Source: Novosphingobium sp. Chol11
GTDB lineage: Bacteria > Pseudomonadota > Alphaproteobacteria > Sphingomonadales > Sphingomonadaceae
Direction: 5' to 3'
Length of the DNA stretch: 64,000 bases
Assembly: GCF_900218065.1 (NCBI RefSeq)
Contig: NZ_OBMU01000001.1
Span: 1,326,625-1,390,624 of the forward strand
Part shown: positions 15,720 through 25,946 of the stretch, in pieces
Layout: the number at the start of each line of letters is the position of its first letter
How positions within the stretch are numbered: the stretch's first letter is position 1
Translations under genes and position numbers: made by a program
The notes under the pieces: generated by a model
Told to the model about the DNA's origin: nothing
Database searches by the model: none
The model's input: the letters and a program-made list of their open reading frames with translations, nothing else

Positions 15720-16007
15720 ATGATACGTTCGGAATTAATTCAGACGCTGGCAGAAGAAAATCCAGATCTTGGCCTTCAGGAGGTCGAGAGGATTGTCGAT
15801 CTCTTCTTCAAAGAGATTGTTGATCGCCTCTCCAGTGGAGGGCGGGTAGAGTTGCGAGGCTTTGGCGCCTTCACCACCCGTGCGCGCGATGCGCGGACCG
15901 GGCGCAATCCCCGTACCGGAGAGCAGGTGCCGGTCTCGGCCAAACGCGTACCCTATTTCAAACCTGGCAAGGAAATGCGCGAGCGGCTCAACAGCAAAGC
16001 GCAGTGA
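15720..16007 (+). CDS. ihfB: integration host factor subunit beta
   Basis: A 95-residue DNA-bending protein of the HU/IHF family. IHF-beta features are the opening [17 protein letters not shown], the [24 protein letters not shown] arm, and the C-terminal [15 protein letters not shown]. The arm carries the R-N-P hairpin tip that intercalates into DNA. Its position directly downstream of rpsA is the classical arrangement in proteobacteria. The start at ATG 15720 has a GGGGGAGC region upstream. It has its own promoter-like sequence behind the rpsA terminator. HU is a separate gene at 26715. Confidence 0.95.
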   Translation: MIRSELIQTLAEENPDLGLQEVERIVDLFFKEIVDRLSSGGRVELRGFGAFTTRARDARTGRNPRTGEQVPVSAKRVPYFKPGKEMRERLNSKAQ

Positions 16008-16058
16008 TCATCAGCACATCTTGACCTGCGCATCTGGACCGGTCAGGGAAAGCGCCAT

Positions 16059-16144
16059 GCGGACGTGGCGAAATCGGTAGACGCAGCGGACTTAAAATCC
16101 GCCTCCCCCTGGGAATGCGGGTTCAAGTCCCGCCGTCCGCACCA
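16059..16144 (+). tRNA. tRNA-Leu(TAA)
   Basis: An 86-base class II tRNA with an encoded CCA. The acceptor GCGGACG pairs with CGTCCGC, the anticodon stem GCGGA/TCCGC closes the loop CTTAAAA with anticodon TAA, and a long variable arm (CCTCCCCCTGGGAATG) precedes the T-arm CGGGTTCAAGTCCCG. Confidence 0.95.
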
Positions 16145-16218
16145 AGGACATCATCCGGCAGCATGTGAATTTTGCCGCAAGGCTGGATATTCTGCCGCGC
16201 ATCCCGCAATGATAGAGC

Positions 16219-18003
16219 ATGGCCGGCGCGATCAATCCTCAAAGTTTCAGCGACTCCCTTGTCATTTTGGGAGCGGCGGGACTGGTAATCCCCGGTTTTG
16301 CTCGCTTCAGGATCAGTCCGGTCATCGGGTTTATTCTGGTCGGCCTGGCAGTGGGGCCGTCTGGCCTCGGCGCGTTAGTCGCCGAATATCCATGGCTATA
16401 TCATGTCACCATATCGAACAGGGAAGCCATAGAGCCGTTCGCGGAACTCGGCGTCATATTATTGCTCTTCTCGATAGGTCTGGAACTGAGTTTTCGCCGT
16501 CTCTGGACCATGCGAGCCCAAGTCTTTGGCGTGGGCGCAGCTGAACTTATCGGTGGCGCATCGCTGATAGCGATGGGACTTTACTTGCTCGGCCAGCCTC
16601 CCGCAGGCGCGATCGGGCTTGGCCTTGCGCTCGCGCTTTCCTCGACTGCCGTGGTGCTGCCGATGGTCGGTACACAAAGTGCGGTAGGGCGCGCGGCCTT
16701 TGCGATGCTCCTCTTTGAAGATCTGGCACTTGTTCCCATCATCTTCATGCTGGGCGCTCTTGCCCCCTCGGCAGCGGCAAGCGTCGACGGAGCTTGGGGC
16801 GAATTGGCGAATACACTTTTGAAGGGCGGCATCACGATCGCAGTGATGCTCATTCTCGGCCGCATCGTCCTCCCACATATTTTCAGTCAGGCTGCACGGA
16901 CGAAAAGTCCCGAGGTGTTCCTCGCCGCGAGCCTGCTGGTGGTCATCGTTTCCAGCATCGCCACTTCTCTCGCAGGTCTATCACCGATTGTAGGTGCCTT
17001 ACTTGCGGGCCTGTTGATCGCTGAGACCGAATATCATGGCGAAGTCGAAGTGATGACGGCACCCTTCAAGGGGCTCGCGCTGGGCGTGTTCCTTATTACG
17101 GTTGGCATGAGCCTGGATGTCCGGGTGATACTCGCGAACTGGCCCGGCCTGATCCTGGCGGTGGTCGGGGTGGTCATCACCAAGACATTGGTCACGGCAG
17201 CTCTGCTCTATTTCTCGGGTGCTCGAAAAGGCGTTTCCCTCGAAGTAGGGCTGCTGATGGCCAGCCCTTCCGAAACTACTCTTATCGTCCTCTCGACTGC
17301 GGCTGCAGCCAAGCTGATCTTGCCCTCTACCGCTGCTTTTTGGCAGATCGTTACGGCGATCGGCTTGACTATCACGCCGCTCCTCGCGCGTATTGGCCAT
17401 GACATCGCGCGCAGGCTCGAAATGGCATTGGGCGAAGATACGCCTGAATTGCAGCAGGAAAGCACGGAGGCAGCGGCCGTCGTTATCGGCTTTGGCCGTG
17501 TCGGACGGATGGTGTGCGACCTCCTGCGGGTTCACAATCAGCGTTTTACGGTCGTGGAGTCGGACCCCGACGTGGTCGCTGAAGGGCGACGGGGCGGATA
17601 TCCGATCCTTTTTGGCGACGTAGCGCGTGCCGAAATGTTGGACAAACTTCGTCTTGGTCACGCTCGAGCACTGATCCTCACCATGGACGATCCGGTGCTA
17701 TCGGTACGAGTGACGAAGAGGGTTCGCGGTTGGGTGCCGGATTTGCCCATCATCGCTCGAGCGCGCGATACAGATCATGCCGCGCAACTTTATCAAGCGG
17801 GCGCCAGCGATGCTGTGCCCGAAACGCTGGAAAGCTCGCTTCAGCTGGCTGAGACTGCGCTGGTTGACCTGGGCGTGGCGATGGGCCCCGTTATCGCGTC
17901 CATTCATCAGACACGGGAAGATCTACGCATGGGCATCAAAGATGCGGCGCATCTGGAAACGGCCCCCAAATTGAGGCGGCTCCGTTCTGACGAGGTTGCC
18001 TAA
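16219..18003 (+). CDS. Kef-type monovalent cation:proton antiporter (CPA2)
   Basis: A 594-residue inner-membrane antiporter of the CPA2 family with a cytoplasmic NAD-binding domain, like KefB/KefC, which exchange K+ or Na+ for H+. About 12-13 transmembrane segments fill residues 10-400 (for example LVILGAAGLVIPGFARFRI, SLLVVIVSSIATSLAGLSPIVGALLAGLL). Residues from about 418 form a TrkA-N/Rossmann domain, AAVVIGFGRVGRMVCDLL, with the G-x-G-x-x-G pattern. No kefF/kefG ancillary gene is adjacent, so glutathione gating is uncertain. The stop overlaps the convergent metalloprotease gene by 4 bases. Confidence 0.9.
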   Translation: MAGAINPQSFSDSLVILGAAGLVIPGFARFRISPVIGFILVGLAVGPSGLGALVAEYPWLYHVTISNREAIEPFAELGVILLLFSIGLELSFRRLWTMRAQVFGVGAAELIGGASLIAMGLYLLGQPPAGAIGLGLALALSSTAVVLPMVGTQSAVGRAAFAMLLFEDLALVPIIFMLGALAPSAAASVDGAWGELANTLLKGGITIAVMLILGRIVLPHIFSQAARTKSPEVFLAASLLVVIVSSIATSLAGLSPIVGALLAGLLIAETEYHGEVEVMTAPFKGLALGVFLITVGMSLDVRVILANWPGLILAVVGVVITKTLVTAALLYFSGARKGVSLEVGLLMASPSETTLIVLSTAAAAKLILPSTAAFWQIVTAIGLTITPLLARIGHDIARRLEMALGEDTPELQQESTEAAAVVIGFGRVGRMVCDLLRVHNQRFTVVESDPDVVAEGRRGGYPILFGDVARAEMLDKLRLGHARALILTMDDPVLSVRVTKRVRGWVPDLPIIARARDTDHAAQLYQAGASDAVPETLESSLQLAETALVDLGVAMGPVIASIHQTREDLRMGIKDAAHLETAPKLRRLRSDEVA

Positions 18004-19529
18004 GGCCCAGCAGCTATGGCGTTATCGGATGCGGGAACGGGCATGTCGCTCCCGTCCCAATTCGGCTCCTTGTCCATCCGCTCCAACGTCTTGCTTGCGA
18101 ACTCTGCCATATTGCCGCCGTGCGGGTTGTAAGCCACTGGCAGTAAATTACGCCGCGCCTGTTTGCGATCACCGACACGCAGTTGTTGCATTGCCAAGGT
18201 CATGCGCAGCCCAAGGTCGAAAGGCGCCAGTTCCGACGCGCGCTCCAGCGCTTGAATTGCTAAGGAAGATGGTGTTTTCCCCTGACGGACAAAGCTGTCA
18301 TAATAATAGAAGAGCGGCAGCGGGTGGTCATTTTCGATGCGATTGAGGGCTGTGAAAGGAGCGCGTGCTTCCTTATAGCTCTCGTCGCGATCCGGTGCAT
18401 CTTGCGCGATGCGATAGAGGGAAAGCCCCTTCTGGACATAGGCGTTGACCTGCCTCGGGTCCACGGCAAGGGCAGCATCGGCGGCTGCGACCGCTTCCTT
18501 ATCGTTGCCAGCGTCATGCTCTGCCTCCGCCAATGCCGAGAGGACTGCGGCATCCTTCGGGAAGCGCGAAGCTATGGCGCGCGCGTCGGCCAGAACGGCC
18601 TTGGCCATTTCACGGTCGACACCGCGCCTGGAACGAATGATGACCGGCATCACGGCGCTTGCCCCTGCCGTCATCCCTTGCACGACGACGGGGCCGGTTT
18701 TGATCATGCCGGCGGGCAGCTTGATCATCGTCATCCGAGATTTGAGCAGATAGCGATCCAGCTCATGTTCGAGCTGGCCGAAATCTCCAAACGCTTCGAT
18801 AGCAGCAGACCGCGGGTCTTTACCCTGAGACATAAGGGTGAGGTAGCGTGTAAGCTGACCTTTCCTTTCGGGGCTGAAGGTCAGATAATGATAAAGCAGC
18901 CAACTCTTGCCATAGAAAGCATCGTATCTCTTGCTGCGGCGCTTTTCATATGCGGCAGGATCAAGCAAATCACCTGCAGTCACATCGGCAGCCATGTAGA
19001 GCTCATAGGCGCGATGCTGCGCCGGCCGCCCGAGTTCAACACCGCCGTCGCTAGGAAATGCGGCTGACGAAAAAAACTCCGCAGCACCTTCCGACATCCA
19101 GCGGGGCAAAGGAAAGCTGCTCGATCCAATCAGAAAATGATGCGCATATTCATGGAGCAGCGTGATCATTGACGTGTCGATTTGACCGCGCGTAGCCCTG
19201 ACCTGCGGAACGATTGCGATCGATCCACCCGCGCGGGGTACATAAAATCCGCCTATATATTGCGAATTGGCCCCATACAGCTTTCGAACCTGCGCTTCGC
19301 TACTCACAACATAAATAGTGAGGCGGTTGGACGGGCTGGGACGAAGATTCGGCGATCCCGTGACCGCTGCCATGGCCGCATGGTAGCTTTCAAGCTGCTG
19401 CGAGAATAGGCGAGCCTCTGTCGCCCGGGTTTCCGCATAGACCACAAAATGGTCGCTCGAGGCTTCCAACCATTCGGCATGCGCAGCAGCGGGCGCCAGC
19501 AACAGACCGAGAGCAATAAGAAGCCGCAT
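18000..19529 (-). CDS. secreted MA-family metalloprotease-like protein with TPRs
   Basis: A 509-residue exported protein. A signal peptide (MRLLIALGLLLAPAAAHA, cleavage about residue 18) is followed by a gluzincin-type zinc site, LLHEYAHHF (HEYAH at 126-130) and a downstream acid in RWMSEGAAEFF (E147). The remainder, about 330 onward, is helical with TPR-like repeats (AVLSALAEAEHDAGNDKEA, VNAYVQKGLSLYRIAQDA). This matches the DUF1570/MA-like peptidases often paired with TPRs; no substrate is known. ATG 19529 is chosen since the signal peptide starts there. It lies downstream of alaS with a 111-base gap. Confidence 0.85.
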   Translation of the reverse strand: MRLLIALGLLLAPAAAHAEWLEASSDHFVVYAETRATEARLFSQQLESYHAAMAAVTGSPNLRPSPSNRLTIYVVSSEAQVRKLYGANSQYIGGFYVPRAGGSIAIVPQVRATRGQIDTSMITLLHEYAHHFLIGSSSFPLPRWMSEGAAEFFSSAAFPSDGGVELGRPAQHRAYELYMAADVTAGDLLDPAAYEKRRSKRYDAFYGKSWLLYHYLTFSPERKGQLTRYLTLMSQGKDPRSAAIEAFGDFGQLEHELDRYLLKSRMTMIKLPAGMIKTGPVVVQGMTAGASAVMPVIIRSRRGVDREMAKAVLADARAIASRFPKDAAVLSALAEAEHDAGNDKEAVAAADAALAVDPRQVNAYVQKGLSLYRIAQDAPDRDESYKEARAPFTALNRIENDHPLPLFYYYDSFVRQGKTPSSLAIQALERASELAPFDLGLRMTLAMQQLRVGDRKQARRNLLPVAYNPHGGNMAEFASKTLERMDKEPNWDGSDMPVPASDNAIAAGP

Positions 19530-19640
19530 GATCCCCCCGAACCGGTTAGCTTGCCAGATTAGCGATGACGTGGGCAGAAACAAGGTGGCGAAAGCTGAGC
19601 CAGAGCTTTGCCCTTGTTTGAGCTTCCGAAGGTCCGTGCG

Positions 19641-22295
19641 TTACGCTTGGCAGTTAGTCAGAGCCGCCTTTACTGCCTCGACTGCCGCAACAGCCTTGTC
19701 ACCGTCGGGGCCGCCACCCTGCGCCATGTCCGGGCGGCCGCCGCCGCCTTTCCCGCCAAGTGCTTCAACGCCTGCGCGAACGAGGTCGACGGCGTTGATG
19801 GAGCCGACCAGATCGTCCGTGACTCCTACAGCGATGCTGGCGCGGCCATCCATCACAGCAAGAACTGCGGAGACGCCGCTGCCGAGTGTCGCCTTGTTCT
19901 GATCGACTATGCCGCGTAGTTCCTTGGGATCGAGCCCTTCAATCACCTGACCGATGAAATTCACGCCGCCGACCTTTTCCGGCCCTGCCGCCTGCGCGCC
20001 GCTACCGCCACCCAAGGCAAGCGCCTTCTTCGCTTCCGCCAGTTCGCGTTCCAGCTTGCGGCTCTGTTCGACGAGCGCCGCTATGCGCGCCGGAACCTCT
20101 TCGGGGGTGGTCTTGAGCGCGGCAGCCGATTGGCGCAGGCGATCTTCGCGGTCGGTGAGCCACAGGCGCGCGGCCTCACCAGTCAGGGCTTCGATACGGC
20201 GGACGCCAGAGGAAACAGCGCTTTCCGAAATGATCTTGAAGATCGCGATGTCACCCGTCGCATTGACGTGCGTGCCGCCGCAGAGTTCGACCGAATAGCT
20301 GTTCGCATCACCCTTCCCCATCGAAAGGACGCGGACTTCGTCGCCATATTTTTCGCCAAACAGAGCCATCGCTCCCGCCGATATCGCGTCATCGGGTGTC
20401 ATCAGGCGTGTGGTCACCGCTTCATTGTGACGCACCTGCTCATTCACCAGGCTTTCGATCGCGGCGATCTGGCTGTGCGTCAGCGCTTCCGGATGCGAGT
20501 AATCGAAACGCAGGCGATCGGGCGCAACCAGGCTGCCCTTCTGCGTCACGTGCGCGCCCAGCGTGTTACGCAGCGCGGCGTGGAGCAAATGGGTGGCGCT
20601 ATGATTGGCGCGTATACGATCACGGCGGTTCACGTCGACCGAGAGGTGGACGGTATCGCCTACCTTGATGCTGCCTTGGCCGATCTTGGCCCGGTGAGCA
20701 TGCAGGCGCCCCAATGGCTTGGCAGTATCTTCGACATCGGCAACCAGGCCCGACAAGGACGTGATCGTGCCCGCGTCGCCCATTTGACCGCCGCTTTCAC
20801 CATAAAAAGGCGTCTGGTTGGTGACGATCGTGACCGTCTCGCCAGCGGTCGCGCTGTCGAAGTTCACACCGTCCTTTACGATCGCCAGCACCTCGCCCTC
20901 ACCCTCGGTGGAGCTGTAGCCGATAAACTCGGTATTACCCGCTTTTTCGGCGATATCGAACCAGATTTCGTCGGAGGCTTTTTCGCCCGAGCCCTTCCAC
21001 GCAGCGCGAGCCGCGGCCTTTTGTTCGGCCATGGCGGCGTCAAAACCTTCGCGATCGACGGTCAGGCCGCGCGAACGCAGCGCGTCTTCGGTCAGGTCAT
21101 AGGGGAAGCCATAGGTGTCATAGAGCTTGAACGCAGTTTCGCCCGGCAGCGTGCCGCCTTCGGACAAGTCCAGGGTCGCTTCGTCCAGCAGCTTCAGGCC
21201 CTTTTCCAGGGTCTGACGGAAGCGGGTTTCCTCACGCAGCAGCGTTTCCTCGATCAAGGGCTGCGCACGGACCAGTTCCTGATAAGCGCCACCCATTTCG
21301 GACACGAGGCTGCCCACAAGGCGATGCATCAACGGCTCTTTGGCGCCGATGATGTGCGCGTGGCGCATGGCGCGGCGCATGATGCGACGCAGGACATAGC
21401 CTCGGCCCTCATTGGCTGGCAGCACGCCGTCTGCGATCAGGAAGCTGGTCGAGCGGAGATGGTCCGCGATGACGCGATGGCTGGCCTTGAACTCGCCATC
21501 GATCGCGGTCTTGGTCAGCGCGCCCGATTCTTCGATCAAAGCCTTGAAGGTGTCCGTATCATAATTGTCGTGGACGCCCTGCAAAACAGCCGCGATACGC
21601 TCCAGCCCCATGCCGGTGTCGATGCTGGGCTTGGGCAGTTCGCCGACGATCTCGTTCGCTTCCTGCTCATATTGCATGAAGACGAGGTTCCAGATTTCGA
21701 CGAAACGGTCGCCATCTTCTTCCGGTGATCCGGGAGGACCGCCCCAGATATGCTCGCCATGGTCGTAGAAAATTTCCGAGCAGGGGCCGCAGGGTCCGCT
21801 GTCACCCATGGCCCAGAAGTTATCCTTGGTAGGAATGCGGATGATGCGGTCTTCCGGCAGGCCCGCAATCTTCTTCCAGAGGTCAAAGGCTTCATCGTCA
21901 GTGTGATAGACGGTGGCGGTGAGCTTCTCCGCCGGAAGCCCCCACTCCTTCGTCAGCAGGGTCCAGGCATGGGTGATCGCCTGTTCCTTGAAATAATCGC
22001 CGAAGCTGAAATTCCCCAGCATTTCGAAGAAGGTGTGATGCCGCGCCGTGTAGCCGACATTGTCCAGATCGTTGTGCTTGCCGCCTGCGCGAACCGATTT
22101 CTGGCTGCTGGTCGCGGTCGTATAAGGCCGAGTTTCAAGGCCGGTGAAGACATTCTTGAACGGCACCATCCCCGCATTGACGAACATCAGTGTGGGGTCG
22201 TTGTGCGGCACCAGAGGCGCTGAAGGAACGATGGTGTGGCCGTTCGCCCCGAAATAGTCGAGGAAGGAGCGGCGAATGTCGTTGGTCGATGTCAT
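19641..22295 (-). CDS. alaS: alanyl-tRNA synthetase
   Basis: A class II synthetase, 884 residues, that charges tRNA-Ala (a tandem pair of tRNA-Ala genes lies at 10606 and 10807). The N-terminal [20 protein letters not shown], then [18 protein letters not shown] and PFKNVFTG, is the catalytic-core opening; [14 protein letters not shown] (about residues 564-577) and [16 protein letters not shown] hold the editing-domain zinc ligands. The C-terminal [15 protein letters not shown] is the C-Ala/DHHA1 glycine block. Start ATG 22295. The divergent malic enzyme gene starts 152 bases away. Confidence 0.97.
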   Translation of the reverse strand: MTSTNDIRRSFLDYFGANGHTIVPSAPLVPHNDPTLMFVNAGMVPFKNVFTGLETRPYTTATSSQKSVRAGGKHNDLDNVGYTARHHTFFEMLGNFSFGDYFKEQAITHAWTLLTKEWGLPAEKLTATVYHTDDEAFDLWKKIAGLPEDRIIRIPTKDNFWAMGDSGPCGPCSEIFYDHGEHIWGGPPGSPEEDGDRFVEIWNLVFMQYEQEANEIVGELPKPSIDTGMGLERIAAVLQGVHDNYDTDTFKALIEESGALTKTAIDGEFKASHRVIADHLRSTSFLIADGVLPANEGRGYVLRRIMRRAMRHAHIIGAKEPLMHRLVGSLVSEMGGAYQELVRAQPLIEETLLREETRFRQTLEKGLKLLDEATLDLSEGGTLPGETAFKLYDTYGFPYDLTEDALRSRGLTVDREGFDAAMAEQKAAARAAWKGSGEKASDEIWFDIAEKAGNTEFIGYSSTEGEGEVLAIVKDGVNFDSATAGETVTIVTNQTPFYGESGGQMGDAGTITSLSGLVADVEDTAKPLGRLHAHRAKIGQGSIKVGDTVHLSVDVNRRDRIRANHSATHLLHAALRNTLGAHVTQKGSLVAPDRLRFDYSHPEALTHSQIAAIESLVNEQVRHNEAVTTRLMTPDDAISAGAMALFGEKYGDEVRVLSMGKGDANSYSVELCGGTHVNATGDIAIFKIISESAVSSGVRRIEALTGEAARLWLTDREDRLRQSAAALKTTPEEVPARIAALVEQSRKLERELAEAKKALALGGGSGAQAAGPEKVGGVNFIGQVIEGLDPKELRGIVDQNKATLGSGVSAVLAVMDGRASIAVGVTDDLVGSINAVDLVRAGVEALGGKGGGGRPDMAQGGGPDGDKAVAAVEAVKAALTNCQA

Positions 22296-22447
22296 GCGCG
22301 CGATTTAGTGGGAAGCGCCCCGGCGCACAAGCGGGGCTTTTCATCGCAGCGGTCAAGCGGGGTCTCTTATCCGACAAGACACGCAAATCCGCCGTTTAGC
22401 GGCCTGGCGGCATTGCCCCTATCCTCAATCAAGAATAAGGCCGCGTC

Positions 22448-24715
22448 ATGGATGACAATACCCGCCGCGCAGCTTTGGATTATCATCGGCTTCCTCAGCC
22501 TGGAAAGGTGAGGATTGAACCTACCAAGCGCATGGTCAATCAGCGCGACCTGGCGCTGGCCTATTCACCGGGCGTAGCGGCGCCCTGTCTTGAGATCGCC
22601 GAAGATGCCGACAAGGCAATGGACTATACCGCGCGTGGCAATCTGGTCGCGGTAATCTCCAATGGCACCGCCGTACTGGGGCTAGGTTCGATCGGTGCCC
22701 TTGCGTCCAAGCCGGTGATGGAGGGAAAGGCGGTCCTTTTCAAGAAATTCGCCGACATCGACGTGTTCGACATAGAAGTGGACACGACCGATCCGGAGAA
22801 GTTCATCGAGGCGGTCGCGCTGCTGGAGCCGACCTTTGGCGGGATCAATCTTGAGGATATCAAGGCGCCGGAATGCTTCGCCATCGAGGCGGAACTGAAG
22901 AAGCGGATGAATATCCCCGTCTTCCATGACGACCAGCATGGCACGGCGATCGTCGTGGCCGCCGCCGTGCGCAACGCGCTGGTGCTGCAGGGCAAGTCTT
23001 TGGCAGAAGCGCGATTGGTGACGTCCGGTGCGGGCGCAGCGGCGCTGGCTTGTGTCGATTTGTTGGTTTCGATGGGCCTGCCAGTCGAGCATGTGACGCT
23101 GACCGACAAGGACGGGGTCATCCATGCGGGACGCGAGGGCATGCTGCCCAACATGGCGCGCTATGCGCGGACCACGAATGCGCGGACTTTGCCCGAGGTG
23201 CTGCCGGGCGCGAACATATTTCTGGGCCTGTCCGCGCCCGGCGTGCTGAAGCCTGAATGGCTTCCCCTGCTCGCTCCCAATCCGCTGATCTTCGCACTGG
23301 CGAATCCGGAGCCCGAGATCAGGCCTGAGGTCGCGCGCGACGCGCGGCCCGACGCAATCGTTGCCACGGGCCGCTCGGATTATCCCAATCAGGTCAATAA
23401 CGTCCTTTGCTTCCCCTATATGTTCCGGGGCGCGCTGGACGCGCGCGCGACCGAGATAAACGAGGCCATGAAGGCTGCCGCCGCCGAAGCGATCGCAGCG
23501 CTGGCCCGCCTTCCGGCGCATGACAGTGTTGCGCTGGCCTATGGCGGGCGGCGGCTGGTTTTCGGGCCGGACTATATTATCCCGACGCCCTTTGACCCGA
23601 GACTGATTGCCGAGATCGCGCCTGCGGTCGCCAAGGCTGCGATGGAGAGCGGAGTCGCGAAACGTTCGCTCGACATCGAAGCCTATCGCCGGTCATTGGC
23701 GCAGCAGAACACGCGCTCGGCGCAGCTGATGTTGCCGGTGTTCGAAGCCGCGCGAGGAACCTGCCGCCGTATCGCCTATGGCGAGGGCGAGGATGAACGC
23801 GTGCTGCGTGCAATTCAGGATGGGCTGGATGAGGGGATCGTGCGGCCGGTGATCATCGCCCGGCGGCGAATATTGGAACAGAAGCTACCAGGCCTTGGTT
23901 TGCGGTTCGAACTCGACCGCGATGTGGAGGTTGTTGATCCCGAGACCGACCATGAATTGCTGGCAGAGTTGGTCGAGGCATATCGTGCCATCGCTGCGCG
24001 CAAGGGGGTCCCGACGGCCGAACTGCTGCGCCATGTCTATCGGCGGCCCTCCGTCACAGCTGCGATGTTGCTTCGCACCGGGCGTGTGGATGCGGCGCTG
24101 GTCGGCGGGAACAGCGAATATTGGGGCCAGGTCGAGCATGTGTTGCGGATCATTGATCGCCGGGCGGGACATAGCCGGGTCTACGCGCTGTCAGGACTGA
24201 TCCTGGACGCCGGCGCGTTGTTCATTTCCGACACCCATATGGTGCCCGATCCTACGCCTGAACAGATTGCCGAAATGGCCATCGCGGGCGCGACCGAGCT
24301 TCGGCATTTCGGCTTGACGCCCCGCGTCGCCCTGCTCTCGCACTCCAACTTCGGAGCGTCGCACAGTCCCAGCGCGCGGAAGATGCGGACGGCGCTGCAA
24401 CTGGTGCGTTCGCAGGCACCCGACCTGCTGGTAGATGGCGAAATGCATGCCGATGCCGCGCTCAGTCAGTCGTTGCGAGAGCGGCTAGTTCCCGATGCGC
24501 GGTTCGAGGGACCGGCCAATCTGCTGGTCATGCCCAACCTCGATTCGGCGAACATCACGCTGACGGCGCTGTCAGCTTCCTCCAGTTCGCCTACGGTCGG
24601 GCCGATGTTGATGGGGCTGGCGCAGCCGATTCATGTACTGACACCTGGCGTAACCGCGCGCGGCATCCTGAACCTCACTGCGATTGCAGCGGCGGAGGTA
24701 GATCGGGAAGGCTGA
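22448..24715 (+). CDS. maeB: NADP-type malic enzyme with phosphotransacetylase-like domain
   Basis: A 755-residue enzyme that oxidatively decarboxylates malate to pyruvate and produces NADPH (or NADH). Residues 1-420 are the malic domain: LAYSPGVAAPCLEIAED with its tyrosine, NLVAVISNGTAVLGLG, and the metal-binding FHDDQHGTAI. Residues about 430-755 form a phosphate acetyltransferase-like domain (ARGTCRRIAYGEGEDERVLRA), usual in MaeB proteins, where it is catalytically inactive but allosteric. It is monocistronic, divergent from alaS. The start at ATG 22448 (MDDNTRRAALDYHRLPQPGK) fits the family. Confidence 0.93.
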   Translation: MDDNTRRAALDYHRLPQPGKVRIEPTKRMVNQRDLALAYSPGVAAPCLEIAEDADKAMDYTARGNLVAVISNGTAVLGLGSIGALASKPVMEGKAVLFKKFADIDVFDIEVDTTDPEKFIEAVALLEPTFGGINLEDIKAPECFAIEAELKKRMNIPVFHDDQHGTAIVVAAAVRNALVLQGKSLAEARLVTSGAGAAALACVDLLVSMGLPVEHVTLTDKDGVIHAGREGMLPNMARYARTTNARTLPEVLPGANIFLGLSAPGVLKPEWLPLLAPNPLIFALANPEPEIRPEVARDARPDAIVATGRSDYPNQVNNVLCFPYMFRGALDARATEINEAMKAAAAEAIAALARLPAHDSVALAYGGRRLVFGPDYIIPTPFDPRLIAEIAPAVAKAAMESGVAKRSLDIEAYRRSLAQQNTRSAQLMLPVFEAARGTCRRIAYGEGEDERVLRAIQDGLDEGIVRPVIIARRRILEQKLPGLGLRFELDRDVEVVDPETDHELLAELVEAYRAIAARKGVPTAELLRHVYRRPSVTAAMLLRTGRVDAALVGGNSEYWGQVEHVLRIIDRRAGHSRVYALSGLILDAGALFISDTHMVPDPTPEQIAEMAIAGATELRHFGLTPRVALLSHSNFGASHSPSARKMRTALQLVRSQAPDLLVDGEMHADAALSQSLRERLVPDARFEGPANLLVMPNLDSANITLTALSASSSSPTVGPMLMGLAQPIHVLTPGVTARGILNLTAIAAAEVDREG

Positions 24716-24745
24716 GCTTAACCTTTTTCGTCCAACAAGGCGGAC

Positions 24746-25423
24746 ATGGCAGGATTGTTCAGGAACGTTGCGAAGCTGGCTGGCCCGAAGCTGTTGATCG
24801 GCGGCGCGCTCGGCGCTGTTGGGTTGCTGGTGGGAAGCTATGTGGATCGCGGGCGCGATCTGCAATCGCCGCGTCAGGATGCTCCCACCCAGAAGAGGGT
24901 CGCTAGCCCGGCGCTGGTAGAGCGTAGCCGCTCGCAGCCGTTGCCGGTCGATCCCCATGCTCTGATGGTCAAGAGCGTGTTGCCGATAGAGACACCGTTT
25001 CGCCACGGCGACTATGTCTGGGATGAGAGCCGTGCCCCGGCAGCGGGTCCAGTCATCATCACAGTGGACCTGAAGGCGCAGACCTTGTCCGCTTTTCGGG
25101 ACGGTCATGAGATCGGCGCGGCGGTGATCATCTATGGCGCGGACGACAAGCCAAGCCCGCTTGGAGCGTTCCCGATCACGCAGAAGGACGCAGACCATGT
25201 ATCCAATCTCTACGACGCGCCCATGCCATACATGCTGCGGCTGACGAATGACGGCGTCGCGATTCATGGCAGCAATGTCCAATGGGGCAATGCCACCCAT
25301 GGCTGCATAGGGGTGCCTACAGCCTTTGCCCGCAAGCTGTTCGCGGCGGTAAAGCTGGGCGATCTGGTAATCATCACGCAGGGCAAGATGCTGGATACCG
25401 GCCATGTCGGCAACGCGGGCTGA
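24746..25423 (+). CDS. L,D-transpeptidase (YkuD family)
   Basis: A 225-residue periplasmic cell-wall enzyme, N-terminally anchored by a hydrophobic segment (KLLIGGALGAVGLLVGSYVDRG, about residues 15-36). The YkuD catalytic signature reads HGSNVQWGNATHGCIGVP (about 177-194) with catalytic Cys and His in H-G-x(n)-S-H-G-C-I arrangement, here T-H-G-C. YkuD enzymes make 3-3 peptidoglycan cross-links or attach proteins to peptidoglycan. It follows maeB by 30 bases on the same strand but is unrelated in function. The start at ATG 24746 fits the membrane anchor. Confidence 0.92.
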   Translation: MAGLFRNVAKLAGPKLLIGGALGAVGLLVGSYVDRGRDLQSPRQDAPTQKRVASPALVERSRSQPLPVDPHALMVKSVLPIETPFRHGDYVWDESRAPAAGPVIITVDLKAQTLSAFRDGHEIGAAVIIYGADDKPSPLGAFPITQKDADHVSNLYDAPMPYMLRLTNDGVAIHGSNVQWGNATHGCIGVPTAFARKLFAAVKLGDLVIITQGKMLDTGHVGNAG

Positions 25424-25429
25424 ACGCGC

Positions 25430-25876
25430 CTAATCCTGTTGGCAGAGCGCGTTCCCGTTGCGATCTTCCGCGCGTAGGGCAGCACCGGCTTCGCTGGCTG
25501 ATCGAGGAAAGCTGACGCCCTCCAACGATCCACGGCCTTCGCATAGGGCGGCACATTTCATGTCGAGAACCCCGGGGAAGGCGATCTGATCGCCATCATA
25601 TTGGGCCACGATGATACAGCGACCGCCACGGTCGAAACTGAAGATCAGCTTGTCCCCGGCGCGTCTTGCACTTCCCTGCCCCCGGCAGCTCTGATCTTCT
25701 CCGAATACCGCTTCTACGCCGAAGCGGAACTCACCGGCTTGAGCGGGGATGATGCAGAGACTGTCGCTGCCCGCCTCATGGCGCCTGCGGAAAAGGCCGA
25801 CGGGAGACGATCTGGAGTTATCCGCGATGACGCCGCTCTCGATCGCCGCGCGCTCCAGCCCCGATGCGGAAGCCAT
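25430..25876 (-). CDS. possible lipoprotein, unknown function
   Basis: Unknown protein, drawn from ATG 25876 (148 residues). The same frame continues upstream to 25966 without an ATG, GTG or TTG, and that extension reads [21 protein letters not shown], a textbook lipoprotein signal with a lipobox (LLAAC). The only plausible start there is CTG at 25966, which follows an AAGGA Shine-Dalgarno sequence by 7 bases and overlaps the end of hisI by 20 bases. The real product may therefore be a 178-residue lipoprotein starting at CTG. The C-terminal part has several cysteines (CAALC, ALCQQD) but no recognised domain. Confidence 0.6.
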   Translation of the reverse strand: MASASGLERAAIESGVIADNSRSSPVGLFRRRHEAGSDSLCIIPAQAGEFRFGVEAVFGEDQSCRGQGSARRAGDKLIFSFDRGGRCIIVAQYDGDQIAFPGVLDMKCAALCEGRGSLEGVSFPRSASEAGAALRAEDRNGNALCQQD

Positions 25877-25946
25877 GTTGCCCGAAACGGTGCCTGACCG
25901 CTCGCCGTTACCTTGGCAGGCGGCGAGCAGCGACAGGAGGGCGAGG

